DNA of 64,000 nt from Cognatishimia activa (GCF_001458335.1 NZ_CYTO01000004.1:247155-311154); one strand, 5' to 3'. Shown: positions 19,733 through 28,303, counted from the first letter of the stretch. The notes: a model not told the origin generated them from the sequence alone. Program-made: numbers and translations.

Positions 19733-20550
19733 CGTTTTGATCCCCAGCTCAGCGATGCCTGACGTCGGGTATAGAACTCACCCATTAGGCCGATCATCAG
19801 GAGCACGAGACCGACGTAAAGCGGATATTCGACACTGGAGTTGCGCGGCACGTAATTGATGAAAGCATAGCCTCGCGCTTGGTCGATGGTGTGGAAAAGC
19901 GGGTTCCAGTCAAACATCGCCAGCATGAAGCTTGGAAGAGAGTTGGCGACGAACATCTTGCCGGATGCAATCATATTGGCGCGTGCATAAATGGTGTTCG
20001 CGATGCTGACAAAGGTCGGATACCAAGGCTTGATTGCAAGGAGCAACAAGCCAACGCCGGCACCGGTGAACCAGGACAACAAGATCATACCCAAACAGCC
20101 CATAGGGTCATCGATCACAAATGGCGTCACGGCAACGTAGTAAATAAACAGGATCGCGATCAGCGACAGCATCTGAATGTAGAGGGTTCCCAGCGCAGCG
20201 GCGAGGATCGCGATCGCTGTGTTCATGGGGGCGTGTTTCATCATCGGTGACGAAGGTCCTTCCGCACCCACGACCGCACCCATGGTTTTGGTGTGAGTCA
20301 TGAAGTTGAAAATGCCCGTCATGATGTAAAGCAAGAAGTCGCCGCGAATTGCTGCTCCGCGCAGGCCCAAGATTGAGAACATGACAAAGAAGACCATGAT
20401 AAAAATCGCGGTCTGCATCATGTTCATCAAGATCGACATAACGGCATTGCCGTGGGTTTTTCGTACCGTTCGCACAATGGAATGGTAGACGAGCTCACAA
20501 ATTGTGAGCGCCGATTGCAACGTCGTCTTAGGGCCGGATTGTTCAAACAT
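19729..20550 (-). CDS. ABC-2 type polysaccharide export permease (KpsM/Wzm-like)
   Basis: The 273-residue protein has about six hydrophobic segments and resembles the membrane subunit of ABC exporters for capsule, O-antigen or similar glycans. Recognisable parts are the N-terminal amphipathic region and segments such as IFIMVFFVMFSILGLRG and the C-terminal NPLFHTIDQARGYAF typical of KpsM. The partner ATPase (KpsT/Wzt) is not in this window. The gene is divergent from cysQ and the glycosyltransferases, which supports a role in exporting the glycan they build. The exact substrate is unknown. Confidence 0.8.
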   Translation of the reverse strand: MFEQSGPKTTLQSALTICELVYHSIVRTVRKTHGNAVMSILMNMMQTAIFIMVFFVMFSILGLRGAAIRGDFLLYIMTGIFNFMTHTKTMGAVVGAEGPSSPMMKHAPMNTAIAILAAALGTLYIQMLSLIAILFIYYVAVTPFVIDDPMGCLGMILLSWFTGAGVGLLLLAIKPWYPTFVSIANTIYARANMIASGKMFVANSLPSFMLAMFDWNPLFHTIDQARGYAFINYVPRNSSVEYPLYVGLVLLMIGLMGEFYTRRQASLSWGSKR

Positions 20551-20666
20551 TCGGCGTCCTGCTAGATTTACCCAATTTGGTTGACGGAATTCTTGCTGTT
20601 CCGCGTTGAGGGCAGCATAAGAGCCTCGACGTTAATTTACAACAAATGCCTAAATGGGAGCTTCCC

Positions 20667-21464
20667 TTGAATTACGATGCACTTGTCCCTGTTATGCGCC
20701 GCCTTGCGATTGAAGCCGGTGCAAAGATCATGGAAATCTATCAATCCGATGATTTCGAGGTGAAGTCTAAGTCTGATGACAGCCCTGTCACGGCAGCAGA
20801 TGAGGCGGCTGACGCTTTGATCAGCGCCGGTCTTCGCGCCGAATTCCCGGATGTGATGCTGGTGACTGAGGAGCAAGCAGATAGCCACAAGGCGAAAGGC
20901 GACACATTCCTGATCGTTGATCCTCTGGACGGTACAAAAGAGTTCATTCACCGTCGCGGGGACTTCACGGTGAACATTGCTTATGTGGAAAAAGGTGTGC
21001 CTCAGCGTGGTGTGGTTTACGCCCCAGCGCGCGAGCGGATGTTTTTCACCCAAGCAGACGGTCAAGCGGTTGAAGAAACCGGTGCGTTTGATCTGGAGCA
21101 GGTGGGTGCCCTGACTGAAATCAATGTATCCGATGCGGACAACAGCGCTTTGATGATCGTTGCTTCAAAATCGCACCGCGATCAGGCGACCGATGATTAC
21201 ATCAACAAATACAGTGTAAAAGACAGCAAAAGCGCTGGGTCCTCTTTGAAGTTCTGTTTGGTCGCAACTGGCGAAGCGGACATTTACCCGCGCGTGGGTC
21301 GCACAATGGAATGGGACACTGCCGCTGGTCACGCCGTTCTATTAGGCGCAGGTGGTCAGGTGGTTCGCTTTGATGACCACACACCGCTGATCTACGGCAA
21401 AGAAGATTTCGCCAACCCATTCTTCATCGCCTACGCCCCAAGCGTTGAGTTGAAAGAAGCCTGA
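20667..21464 (+). CDS. cysQ: 3'(2'),5'-bisphosphate nucleotidase CysQ
   Basis: CysQ hydrolyses PAP (adenosine 3',5'-bisphosphate), the product left after PAPS-dependent sulfotransfer or reduction, to AMP and phosphate. The inositol-monophosphatase fold is clear: DDSPVTAADEAAD, the metal-binding VDPLDGTKEFI, and the C-terminal MEWDTAAGHAVL. I favour the TTG at 20667 (MNYDALVPVMRRLA), with gggag seven bases upstream; an ATG at 20646 lacks a binding site. The gene leads towards glycosyltransferases and a sulfotransferase, so it may recycle PAP from that reaction. Confidence 0.92.
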   Translation: MNYDALVPVMRRLAIEAGAKIMEIYQSDDFEVKSKSDDSPVTAADEAADALISAGLRAEFPDVMLVTEEQADSHKAKGDTFLIVDPLDGTKEFIHRRGDFTVNIAYVEKGVPQRGVVYAPARERMFFTQADGQAVEETGAFDLEQVGALTEINVSDADNSALMIVASKSHRDQATDDYINKYSVKDSKSAGSSLKFCLVATGEADIYPRVGRTMEWDTAAGHAVLLGAGGQVVRFDDHTPLIYGKEDFANPFFIAYAPSVELKEA

Positions 21465-21496
21465 TCTGAGTTTTCGACAGGTCCGTGATTTTTTGG

Positions 21497-21528
21497 CGCG
21501 CGAGAATTGATCGATTCTCGCGCGTTTT
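21497..21528 (+). terminator. Terminator after cysQ
   Basis: A perfect 11-bp stem (21497-21507 with 21514-21524) with a 6-base loop is followed by four T. It separates cysQ from the glycosyltransferase genes and argues against the latter starting at 21485. Confidence 0.75.
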
Positions 21529-21592
21529 GTGTTTAAGGTTTGGTCTAAACCGCGAGCGCTCAAAGCTCGCAAGAGCGGGACCACCACGAGCG

Positions 21593-22615
21593 ATGCAGCC
21601 TTCCATTTCCCTATGGCAAAGATACAAGCTAAGGCTAAAGCGTCGCCGGTATCTTTGGCGTTCCTTTCGCTCTCGTCATTCGCTCAAACGCCTTGCTTTT
21701 CAAGGTGTGCCTGAACACGGTGTGTTGGTCTTTTCGGTTGTGCGCAACGAGGCGACCCGGCTTCCCTTTTTCTTGGATTTCTACCGAAAAGCGGGTGTTT
21801 CTCAGTTCTTTATTGTCGACAACGGGAGTGACGACGGAAGTCTGGAGTTCTTGCTCGAACAACCTGACTGCGCCGTGTGGCAAACGAGTGCCAGCTACCG
21901 TGACGCGCGCTTTGGGCTGAATTGGTTGAATTGGCTCATGATCCGCTATGGTCATAACCGTTGGTGCTTGATGGCTGATGCGGATGAGCTGCTGGTCTAT
22001 GACGGGGATGACATATCAGACCTCAACGGCCTCACTCAAACCCTTGAAGACAAAGGCCACATGGCTTTTGGGGCGATGATGCTCGATCTTTATCCGAAAG
22101 GCGCATTGGGCGAGCAGGAATATACGGCTGGTCAAGATCCGCGAGAGGTGCTTACGCATTTCGATGATGGACCTTATCGACAGGTTTGGCAGATGCCGAA
22201 AGGCAACCTCTGGCTGCAAGGCGGTATGCGCGAGCGGGTGTTTTTTGAAGAAAAGCCGGAGCAGTCCCCGACGCTAAACAAGATTCCACTTATCAAATGG
22301 AACCGTCGCTTTGCATGGGTGAATTCCTGTCACTCGCTTTTGCCGCCAAACCTAAACACGCTGTATGATGGCCCTGGCGGAAAGACGCCGTCAGGTGCTT
22401 TGTTGCATACCAAGTTTCTACCGGAGATTGTTTCCAAATCGGAAACCGAAAGACAGCGACAGCAACATTTCCATGATCCGACTTTATTTGATCCCTATTA
22501 CCAGGCTATTGAAAATAAGCCGGTGCTTTGGAACGAACATTCAAAACCCTATGAAGGGTCAGCGCAGCTTGCACGACTTGGATTGATTTCTAAGAAAGAC
22601 TGGCTCGCATCTTAA
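21593..22615 (+). CDS. Glycosyltransferase family 2 (PF13704-like), first of a related pair
   Basis: The 340-residue protein has a basic N-terminal stretch and a GT-A type domain of the Glyco_tranf_2_4 kind. VVRNEATRLPFFLDFYRKAG binds nucleotide sugar, FIVDNGSDDGS follows, and the acidic MADADELLVY provides the DxD-type metal site. The likely start is ATG 21593; the open frame reaches 21485, but that part crosses the cysQ terminator. The next gene encodes a clear relative with the same motif order. Substrate and linkage cannot be predicted. No membrane span is visible. Confidence 0.85.
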   Translation: MQPSISLWQRYKLRLKRRRYLWRSFRSRHSLKRLAFQGVPEHGVLVFSVVRNEATRLPFFLDFYRKAGVSQFFIVDNGSDDGSLEFLLEQPDCAVWQTSASYRDARFGLNWLNWLMIRYGHNRWCLMADADELLVYDGDDISDLNGLTQTLEDKGHMAFGAMMLDLYPKGALGEQEYTAGQDPREVLTHFDDGPYRQVWQMPKGNLWLQGGMRERVFFEEKPEQSPTLNKIPLIKWNRRFAWVNSCHSLLPPNLNTLYDGPGGKTPSGALLHTKFLPEIVSKSETERQRQQHFHDPTLFDPYYQAIENKPVLWNEHSKPYEGSAQLARLGLISKKDWLAS

Positions 22616-22785
22616 AGGTGTGGCGTCGTAAAGCGCGCGGTTTTAATAAAAGTCTCGGCAGCTCATGGCTCGCGCTAAGCCAATCTAAATTCATTGATTC
22701 TTATAAGAAAAACATGACATACTGCATCTCAAATGCAGTAGAACGGGCCACAAGGCCTGCGCGGCGGTAAAGAGCGGATAATTTA
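22616..22785 (+). promoter_or_regulatory. Gap with a candidate promoter before the second glycosyltransferase
   Basis: TTGATT (22694-22699) is followed after 18 bases by CATACT (22718-22723), a passable sigma-70-like pair. A small hairpin (actgcat/atgcagt, 22721-22739) lies just downstream. The region is richer in A and T than its neighbours. The promoter call is weak. Confidence 0.3.
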
Positions 22786-23796
22786 GTGGGACTTTGGGAT
22801 TCCTATCGAATGCGGTTGCGCCGTAAGCAGCGCCTTATTCGGGCTGTGCGCAAATCCCAACAACTTCGTATCAAGCAAGACCACACTGGCAATATACGTG
22901 AAGGCGACATTTTGCTTGTGTCTACGGTGCGCAATGAAGCGATCCGCATGCCGTATTTCATGCAGTATTACCGCAATCTAGGCATTAACCATTTCCTATT
23001 CGTGGATAATGGCAGCTCAGATGGCTTCATGGATCACGTGGCCGGTCAATCGGATGTGTCTGTTTGGTACACGGATTCCAGCTATAAATCCGCCCGCTTT
23101 GGCATTGATTGGATGAATGCGTTGAAGCGGCGCTATGCACATGGGCACTGGACGCTCGTGGTGGATCCGGATGAGTTCTTTATCTATCCGTTCTGTGACA
23201 GCCGTCCCATCAATGCATTGACAGATTGGCTCGACAATTCGTCCATACGCAGTTTTTCGGCGATGTTGCTGGATATGTATCCAAAAGGTCGATTGGACGA
23301 GTTCCCCTACCAAGAAGGGCAGAACCCGCTTGAGATCGCCAATTGGTTTGATGCGGGAAACTATATGATTTCTAAGAATCCTGAGTATGGGAATCTCTGG
23401 ATTCAAGGCGGCCCGCGCGCTCGGGCGTTTTTTCCTGAGGAGCCAAAGCTCGCTCCGGCTTTGAACAAAACCCCTCTGGTGAAATGGGACAAGCACTACG
23501 CCTATGTCAGCTCCACTCATGCTCTTTTACCGCGCGGTTTGAACCGGGTTTATGAAGAATGGGGTGGTGAGAAGGCCAGTGGCATCTTGCTGCACACCAA
23601 GTTCTTGGACACGTTTGCCCACAAAGCAGGCGAAGAGTCCCTGCGTAAGCAGCATTATCGCGGCAGCATCGAATATGCTGCCTATTTACAGACGCTTAAG
23701 GACAATCCGAACCTATGGTGCAAGTGGTCTGAGAAATACATCAACTGGCGCCAGCTTGAGATTCTGGGCCTCATGTCAAAAGGAAACTGGGCATGA
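22786..23796 (+). CDS. Glycosyltransferase family 2 (PF13704-like), second of a related pair
   Basis: The 336-residue protein parallels the preceding gene: STVRNEAIRMPYFMQYYRNLG, FLFVDNGSSDGF, then the acidic VVDPDEFFIYP, and a late KTPLVKWDKHYAYVSSTHALLP that matches KIPLIKWNRRFAWVNSCHSLLP in its neighbour. The pair looks like an old tandem duplication that has since diverged. The start is GTG 22786; an ATG at 22810 is an alternative. The stop overlaps the start of the GT14 gene as ATGA. It probably adds a sugar to the same surface glycan. Confidence 0.83.
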   Translation: MGLWDSYRMRLRRKQRLIRAVRKSQQLRIKQDHTGNIREGDILLVSTVRNEAIRMPYFMQYYRNLGINHFLFVDNGSSDGFMDHVAGQSDVSVWYTDSSYKSARFGIDWMNALKRRYAHGHWTLVVDPDEFFIYPFCDSRPINALTDWLDNSSIRSFSAMLLDMYPKGRLDEFPYQEGQNPLEIANWFDAGNYMISKNPEYGNLWIQGGPRARAFFPEEPKLAPALNKTPLVKWDKHYAYVSSTHALLPRGLNRVYEEWGGEKASGILLHTKFLDTFAHKAGEESLRKQHYRGSIEYAAYLQTLKDNPNLWCKWSEKYINWRQLEILGLMSKGNWA

Positions 23797-25490
23797 GCGT
23801 CGGGGTCATCATGTTGGTGCATTCCGCGCTGCACCGAGCAACACAGGTGGCCAATCATTGGCTAGATGCTGGTTGCCCAGTGGTGATCCATGTGGACGCG
23901 AATGTGGACCGAAAAACGTTCCGCAGCTTTCAGGCGGGGTTTGCCGACAATCCAAATGTGCGGTTCAGCAAGCGCCATAAATGCGAGTGGGGCATGTGGG
24001 GGCTCGTGGCCGCTTCGCAATCGGCTTCTGAGCAGATGTTGAAAGAATTCCCAGATGTTCGGCACGTGTACCTTTCTTCGGGCTCTTGCCTTCCGCTAAG
24101 GCCGGTGAGCGAGTTGATTGCGTATTTGGATGCGCGCCCACAAGTCGACTTTATCGAGTCCGCCACAACTGCGGATGTGCCCTGGACCGTCGGTGGATTG
24201 GACTCCGAACGCTTCACGCTGCGCTTCCCGTTCTCTTGGAAGCGTCAGAGGTTTTTATTTGATCGGTATGTAGATCTACAGCGCCGCGTGAAGTTTAAGC
24301 GTCGTATCCCGAGCGGGCTCGTTCCTCATATGGGATCGCAATGGTGGTGCCTGACACGTCAGACCTTGTCGGCAATCTTAGAAGACCCTGATCGCGATCA
24401 TTATGACCGGTATTTCAAGCGGGTTTGGATCCCAGACGAAAGCTATTTTCAGTCTCTTGCACGGCTTCATTCGACTGATATCGAAAGCCGGTCGCTGACG
24501 CTTTCAAAGTTTGATCACCAGGGTAAACCGCACAATTTCTACGACGACCATTTGCAGCTACTGAGGCGCTCTGATTGCTTTGTCGCTCGCAAAATCTGGC
24601 CGAACGCGAACCGACTTTACGATGCGTTTCTGAATGCCGCTCCGGATAACAACCGGCAGGTGGAACCGAACCCTGCGAAAATCGACCGGATTTTTGCCAA
24701 GGCAGTCGAGCGTCGCACCATTGGCCGCGCGGGTCTTTATATGCAATCACGTTTTCTGGATCAGCACTGGGAAAATGGGGTTACCTCGTCGCGCTACTCG
24801 GTGTTCCAAGGATTTACGGAGCTGTTTGAGGACTTCGAAAGCTGGCTCGGAAAAGCATCAGGCTGTCGTGTTCATGGACACTTGTTCGCGCCAGATCGCG
24901 TTGAGTTTGCGGGCAGAGAATCTGTTCTCAATGGCGTCCTGACGGACAATGCAAAGCTGCGCGATTATAATTCGCAAGCGTTTTTGACGAACCTAATTTG
25001 GAACACACGCGGAGAGCGGCAGTGCTTCCAATATGGGCCGCGCGACTCGCAGGCGAACAATTGGTTGATGGCCAAGGATCCAAACGCGCAAATATCAGTG
25101 ATTTCTGGCGCTTGGGCGGTGCCACTTTTTAAATCCAATCATAGCTTCTCAAAGCTGCGCAAACAGGCGGCGCGGTTGCAAAAGATTGAATCGGATTTCC
25201 TAGATGTGCTGCGCTCTCCTTGGGCTAAAGCACGTGTGCGGATTTGGACGATGGCGGAGTTTGTTGAGGCCCCGATGGAACCGTTGCAAAGCATCATCGA
25301 CGAAATCGGCAAACAAGCGCCACACCGCTTGGCAGAGGCTCCGCGAATGACCGATCTGACGGGCTTTGGGCAATTCCTGCAAAACCTGAAGAACCAGGGC
25401 ATGCATCCCTATCTTATGGGTGATTTCCCCGTGGGTTCGGCGGATCCAGTTGAAAACACTCCCCCTCGACGACCCTATCTGGTGCAATAA
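23793..25490 (+). CDS. GT14 (core-2/I-branching type) glycosyltransferase with long C-terminal extension
   Basis: Residues 1-270 match the Branch family, related to beta-1,6-N-acetylglucosaminyltransferases and xylosyltransferases: VIMLVHSALHRA, VVIHVDANVD, HVYLSSGSCLPL and GSQWWCLTRQTL. The remaining 290 residues form an extra domain that I know from Rhodobacterales proteins (DUF5927/DUF5928 type), with no known function. The 565-residue length agrees with that type. The gene is coupled by ATGA overlap to the upstream glycosyltransferase and is followed after five bases by a sulfotransferase, so the three are surely one operon. Confidence 0.85.
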   Translation: MSVGVIMLVHSALHRATQVANHWLDAGCPVVIHVDANVDRKTFRSFQAGFADNPNVRFSKRHKCEWGMWGLVAASQSASEQMLKEFPDVRHVYLSSGSCLPLRPVSELIAYLDARPQVDFIESATTADVPWTVGGLDSERFTLRFPFSWKRQRFLFDRYVDLQRRVKFKRRIPSGLVPHMGSQWWCLTRQTLSAILEDPDRDHYDRYFKRVWIPDESYFQSLARLHSTDIESRSLTLSKFDHQGKPHNFYDDHLQLLRRSDCFVARKIWPNANRLYDAFLNAAPDNNRQVEPNPAKIDRIFAKAVERRTIGRAGLYMQSRFLDQHWENGVTSSRYSVFQGFTELFEDFESWLGKASGCRVHGHLFAPDRVEFAGRESVLNGVLTDNAKLRDYNSQAFLTNLIWNTRGERQCFQYGPRDSQANNWLMAKDPNAQISVISGAWAVPLFKSNHSFSKLRKQAARLQKIESDFLDVLRSPWAKARVRIWTMAEFVEAPMEPLQSIIDEIGKQAPHRLAEAPRMTDLTGFGQFLQNLKNQGMHPYLMGDFPVGSADPVENTPPRRPYLVQ

Positions 25491-25495
25491 GCTAA

Positions 25496-26923
25496 ATGAC
25501 TGACCGATTTGATTATTTCGTGGTTTTCGCAGAAATGCGCACGGGTTCGAACTTTTTAGAAGCAAACTTGAACGCGTTTGAATCTGTCAACTGCCACGGG
25601 GAGGCGTTCAACCCTCATTTCATCGGGTATCCGAATAAGACCGAGATCCTTGGCATAGCAATGAGCCAGCGTGACGCGGATCCAATGTCTTTGTTGGAAG
25701 CGATCAAAAATGACGAAACCTCGATCTCTGGCTTCCGGTTTTTCAATGATCATGATCCACGGGTTTTGGAAACCATCATAGAAGATCCTCGTTGCGCCAA
25801 GATCGTCTTAACCCGCAACCCTATGGACAGCTTTGTGAGCTGGAAGATCGCGCAAGCAACGGGGCAGTGGAAGCTGACGGATGTTCGAAAGCGCCGTGAC
25901 AGCAAGGTTACTTTCGATGGCCAGGAGTTTGCAAAGCACGTAGCGCGGCTTCAAGCCTTTCAGATCGAGCTGATGAATGGGTTGCAAAAGAGCGGGCAGA
26001 CCGCGTTTTACGTGGCCTATGAGGATCTTCAAGACATTGAGATCATGAATGGACTCGCGCGGTTTTTGGGTCTGGAAGCGCGACTTGAAGCGCTTGATGG
26101 AAAGCTCAAACGTCAGAACCCCAGCCATATTTCCGAGAAAGTTGAGAATTTCGACGATATTTCTACGGCTTTGAAAGAGTTGGATCAGTTCAATTTGGCG
26201 AGGACGCCAAATTTTGAACCCCGCCGGGGGGCAATGGTGCCAACCTATATTGCCGGTTATCAAGTTGGGTTGATGTTTATGCCAATTCCTGGCGGGCCTG
26301 CGGATTCTGTGGTGGATTGGCTTGGCGCGACTGATGGCGAGGGGCCGGACGGATTGCAGCGCAATATGAACCAAAAACAGCTCCGGCAATGGAAACGCCG
26401 GTTTGTGCCCAATCGGGCGTTCTGCGTATTGCGCCATCCAGTGGCGCGGGCGCATTCGAGTTTTTGCAAGACGATCTTGTCCACAGGGCCGGGAAGTTTC
26501 TCAAAAATTCGACGGACGTTGCGTAACCGATTTGCATTGCCCATCCCTGAGACAATGCCAGACGAGGTCTACGGCGTGGATGAACACCGAATCGCCTTCA
26601 AGCAATACCTTACGTTCGTCAAAGCGAATTTGGCTGGTCAGACAGCGATTCGACAGGACGCTCATTGGGCGTCTCAGGCCAATATCATTGCAGGCTTTGC
26701 AAACCATGTGATGCCTGATCGCGTGTTCCGAGAGGATGAATTACGGGGTGGGTTGCCTGAATTGGCAGCTATCGTTGGCGCAGAAAACGTGCCCGAATTT
26801 GAGGAAGAAACGCCTGAAAAACCGTTTGATATCGCCGACATTTACGACGCGGAAATCGAAGCGATGTGCCAGGATGTTTATCAGCGCGACTACACCGTTT
26901 TTGGCTTTGCCGCTTGGAAATGA
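25496..26923 (+). CDS. Sulfotransferase with two sulfotransferase-like halves (NodH-like)
   Basis: Residues 1-235 resemble NodH/Stf0-type sulfotransferases: the 5'-phosphosulfate loop is MRTGSNF (14-20) and the 3'-phosphate site is LTRNPMDSFVSW (105-116). Residues 250-475 look like a second sulfotransferase fold with VLRHPVARAHSSF (311-323), but the loop where a PAPS-binding PKTGGTS would stand reads PIPGGPADS (263-271). So the N-terminal half should be active and the second may be degenerate. The likely reaction is sulfation of the glycan made by the upstream transferases, with PAP cleared by CysQ. The acceptor is unknown. Confidence 0.8.
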   Translation: MTDRFDYFVVFAEMRTGSNFLEANLNAFESVNCHGEAFNPHFIGYPNKTEILGIAMSQRDADPMSLLEAIKNDETSISGFRFFNDHDPRVLETIIEDPRCAKIVLTRNPMDSFVSWKIAQATGQWKLTDVRKRRDSKVTFDGQEFAKHVARLQAFQIELMNGLQKSGQTAFYVAYEDLQDIEIMNGLARFLGLEARLEALDGKLKRQNPSHISEKVENFDDISTALKELDQFNLARTPNFEPRRGAMVPTYIAGYQVGLMFMPIPGGPADSVVDWLGATDGEGPDGLQRNMNQKQLRQWKRRFVPNRAFCVLRHPVARAHSSFCKTILSTGPGSFSKIRRTLRNRFALPIPETMPDEVYGVDEHRIAFKQYLTFVKANLAGQTAIRQDAHWASQANIIAGFANHVMPDRVFREDELRGGLPELAAIVGAENVPEFEEETPEKPFDIADIYDAEIEAMCQDVYQRDYTVFGFAAWK

Positions 26924-26932
26924 GCAGGCAGC

Positions 26933-27397
26933 TTAGGCCGCCTGCATCGCGTCTGATTCAGTCAGAATAGTGTACAGCGTGGACGCCACTGGGTTGGCCC
27001 GGAGTTTCGCACAGATGCTGCTCTCACGAAGCAACCTCGATACGTTTGCCAGCGCTTTCAGGTGGTCAACACCCGCGTCATGAGGCGCAAAAAGGGCAAA
27101 CGCCAAGTCAACTGGTTGACGGTCTACTGAATTGAAATCAACAGGCTTTTCCAACATGATAAAGGCACCGCGCACGGTATCAATGCCTTCCAAACGTGCG
27201 TGAGGAAGGGCAACGCCGTTGCCCACGCCGGTTGGGCCAAGGCCCTCACGTTCCTGCAGCGCAGTCACAACACGGTTCGCTTTAAGCCCATAAAGGCCTG
27301 CTGCAAGGTCACCAAACTCTTGCAGCAAACGCTTTTTGCTTGAGGTGGCCGAAATCACTTTGACCGCCTCAGGGCGTAAGATCGTAGATAGGTCCAT
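26933..27397 (-). CDS. ptsN: PTS IIA-like nitrogen regulatory protein PtsN
   Basis: PtsN (EIIA-Ntr) is phosphorylated by the nitrogen PTS and regulates nitrogen, potassium and other functions rather than sugar uptake. The 154-residue protein has the EIIA fold with the phosphorylated His66 in GVALPHARLEG. It is the last gene of the lpt-hpf-ptsN set, 36 bases after hpf, and a ribosome-binding site (ggagat) precedes the ATG. Its stop is only nine bases from the convergent sulfotransferase stop. Confidence 0.94.
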   Translation of the reverse strand: MDLSTILRPEAVKVISATSSKKRLLQEFGDLAAGLYGLKANRVVTALQEREGLGPTGVGNGVALPHARLEGIDTVRGAFIMLEKPVDFNSVDRQPVDLAFALFAPHDAGVDHLKALANVSRLLRESSICAKLRANPVASTLYTILTESDAMQAA

Positions 27398-27433
27398 TTC
27401 GCCTGTATCTCCGGACCGGGAAATCCTGGTCCC

Positions 27434-28000
27434 TTATTGCGGGTCGATCCAACCAATGTTGCCGTCATCACGGCGGTAGACCACGTTAAGCCCGTCTTTT
27501 CCCTCGTTACGGAACACTAACACAGGTGCCCCGGCAATTTCCATCTGCATGACCGCCTCACCAACCGAAAGTGATGGAATTTGAGTTTCCATCTCTGCAA
27601 CAATCACAGGTTGCAGGCTTTCCGGCTCTATCTCTTCCGAGGCGTTGTCGGTGGCGAGGATATAAGAGGAAGCGCCGGAAAGTTCAACCGGGACCTCGCG
27701 TTCCTTGTGATGGTCCTTCAAACGGCGCTTATAGCGGCGCAGCTGGGTTTCCATTTTGTCGCTGCAATTCTCGAATGCGGCATAGATTTCCGTGGCGCGT
27801 CCTTTGGCTTGGGCGGTCAGTCCGGTGGACAAATGTACGGTTGTTTCACAGACAAATTCGTGTGCGCTTTTGGAAAATACGACCTGGGCGTCCGTCGGTC
27901 GGCCGGCATATTTGCCCATGATACTGCCGAGTTCGCCTTCAACATGCTGTTGAAGTGCATTGCCGATGTCGATTTGTTTTCCAGAAATTTGATAGCGCAT
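27434..28000 (-). CDS. hpf: Ribosome hibernation promoting factor, long form
   Basis: Hpf binds idle 70S ribosomes and, in the long form, joins them into 100S dimers during stationary phase. The 188-residue length and the C-terminal domain (about 125-188, with IPSLSVGEAVMQMEIAGAPVLVFRNE) mark the long form. The N-terminal domain MRYQISGKQIDIGNALQQHVE is typical. A strong aaggagat site precedes the ATG at 28000. In many proteobacteria rpoN precedes this gene; here the gap to lptB holds no gene. Confidence 0.95.
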   Translation of the reverse strand: MRYQISGKQIDIGNALQQHVEGELGSIMGKYAGRPTDAQVVFSKSAHEFVCETTVHLSTGLTAQAKGRATEIYAAFENCSDKMETQLRRYKRRLKDHHKEREVPVELSGASSYILATDNASEEIEPESLQPVIVAEMETQIPSLSVGEAVMQMEIAGAPVLVFRNEGKDGLNVVYRRDDGNIGWIDPQ

Positions 28001-28303
28001 TCTATCTCCTTAGTTATTGAACATACCCGAAACCAAAAACCAAAGCGTTAAGCTCAATCAGAGCTTTGCAGGGTCTAGTTCGGAATGTTGGGATAAGACG
28101 CTAGGACCAAGCTGCCATGGCTCGATTTGGCTTGGCAAAGCTGAAGTTGGTTTATTTTGAAAGCAACCGCCCCTGTGGCAGGGGTCGAGAGATTCGCCAA
28201 CTTGGAAAGTACCAGCGTCATGCTCCCATTGGGGCAGGCTCAAGCGCAAAAGTCAATTGGACGAATAGTAACGGTCACTAAAATCCGCTTATACAGCGGT
28301 TGT
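28001..28303 (-). other. Gene-free gap between lptB and hpf
   Basis: This 303-base stretch holds the hpf ribosome-binding site and presumably its promoter. A hairpin (cccctg/cagggg, about 28169-28185) may end lptB transcripts, though it has no clean T run. A 63-codon open frame on the minus strand (28058-28249) shows no family features or binding site. The rpoN gene commonly found at this place is absent, and I see no recognisable remnant of it. Confidence 0.5.

Noticed and set aside
21485..21592. N-terminal extension of the first GT2 gene from GTG 21485
   Set aside because: This part crosses a strong terminator hairpin at 21497-21528, and the family domain begins later.
28058..28249. 63-codon frame in the lptB-hpf gap
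   Set aside because: It has no ribosome-binding site and no recognisable motif, and it occupies the presumed promoter region of hpf.
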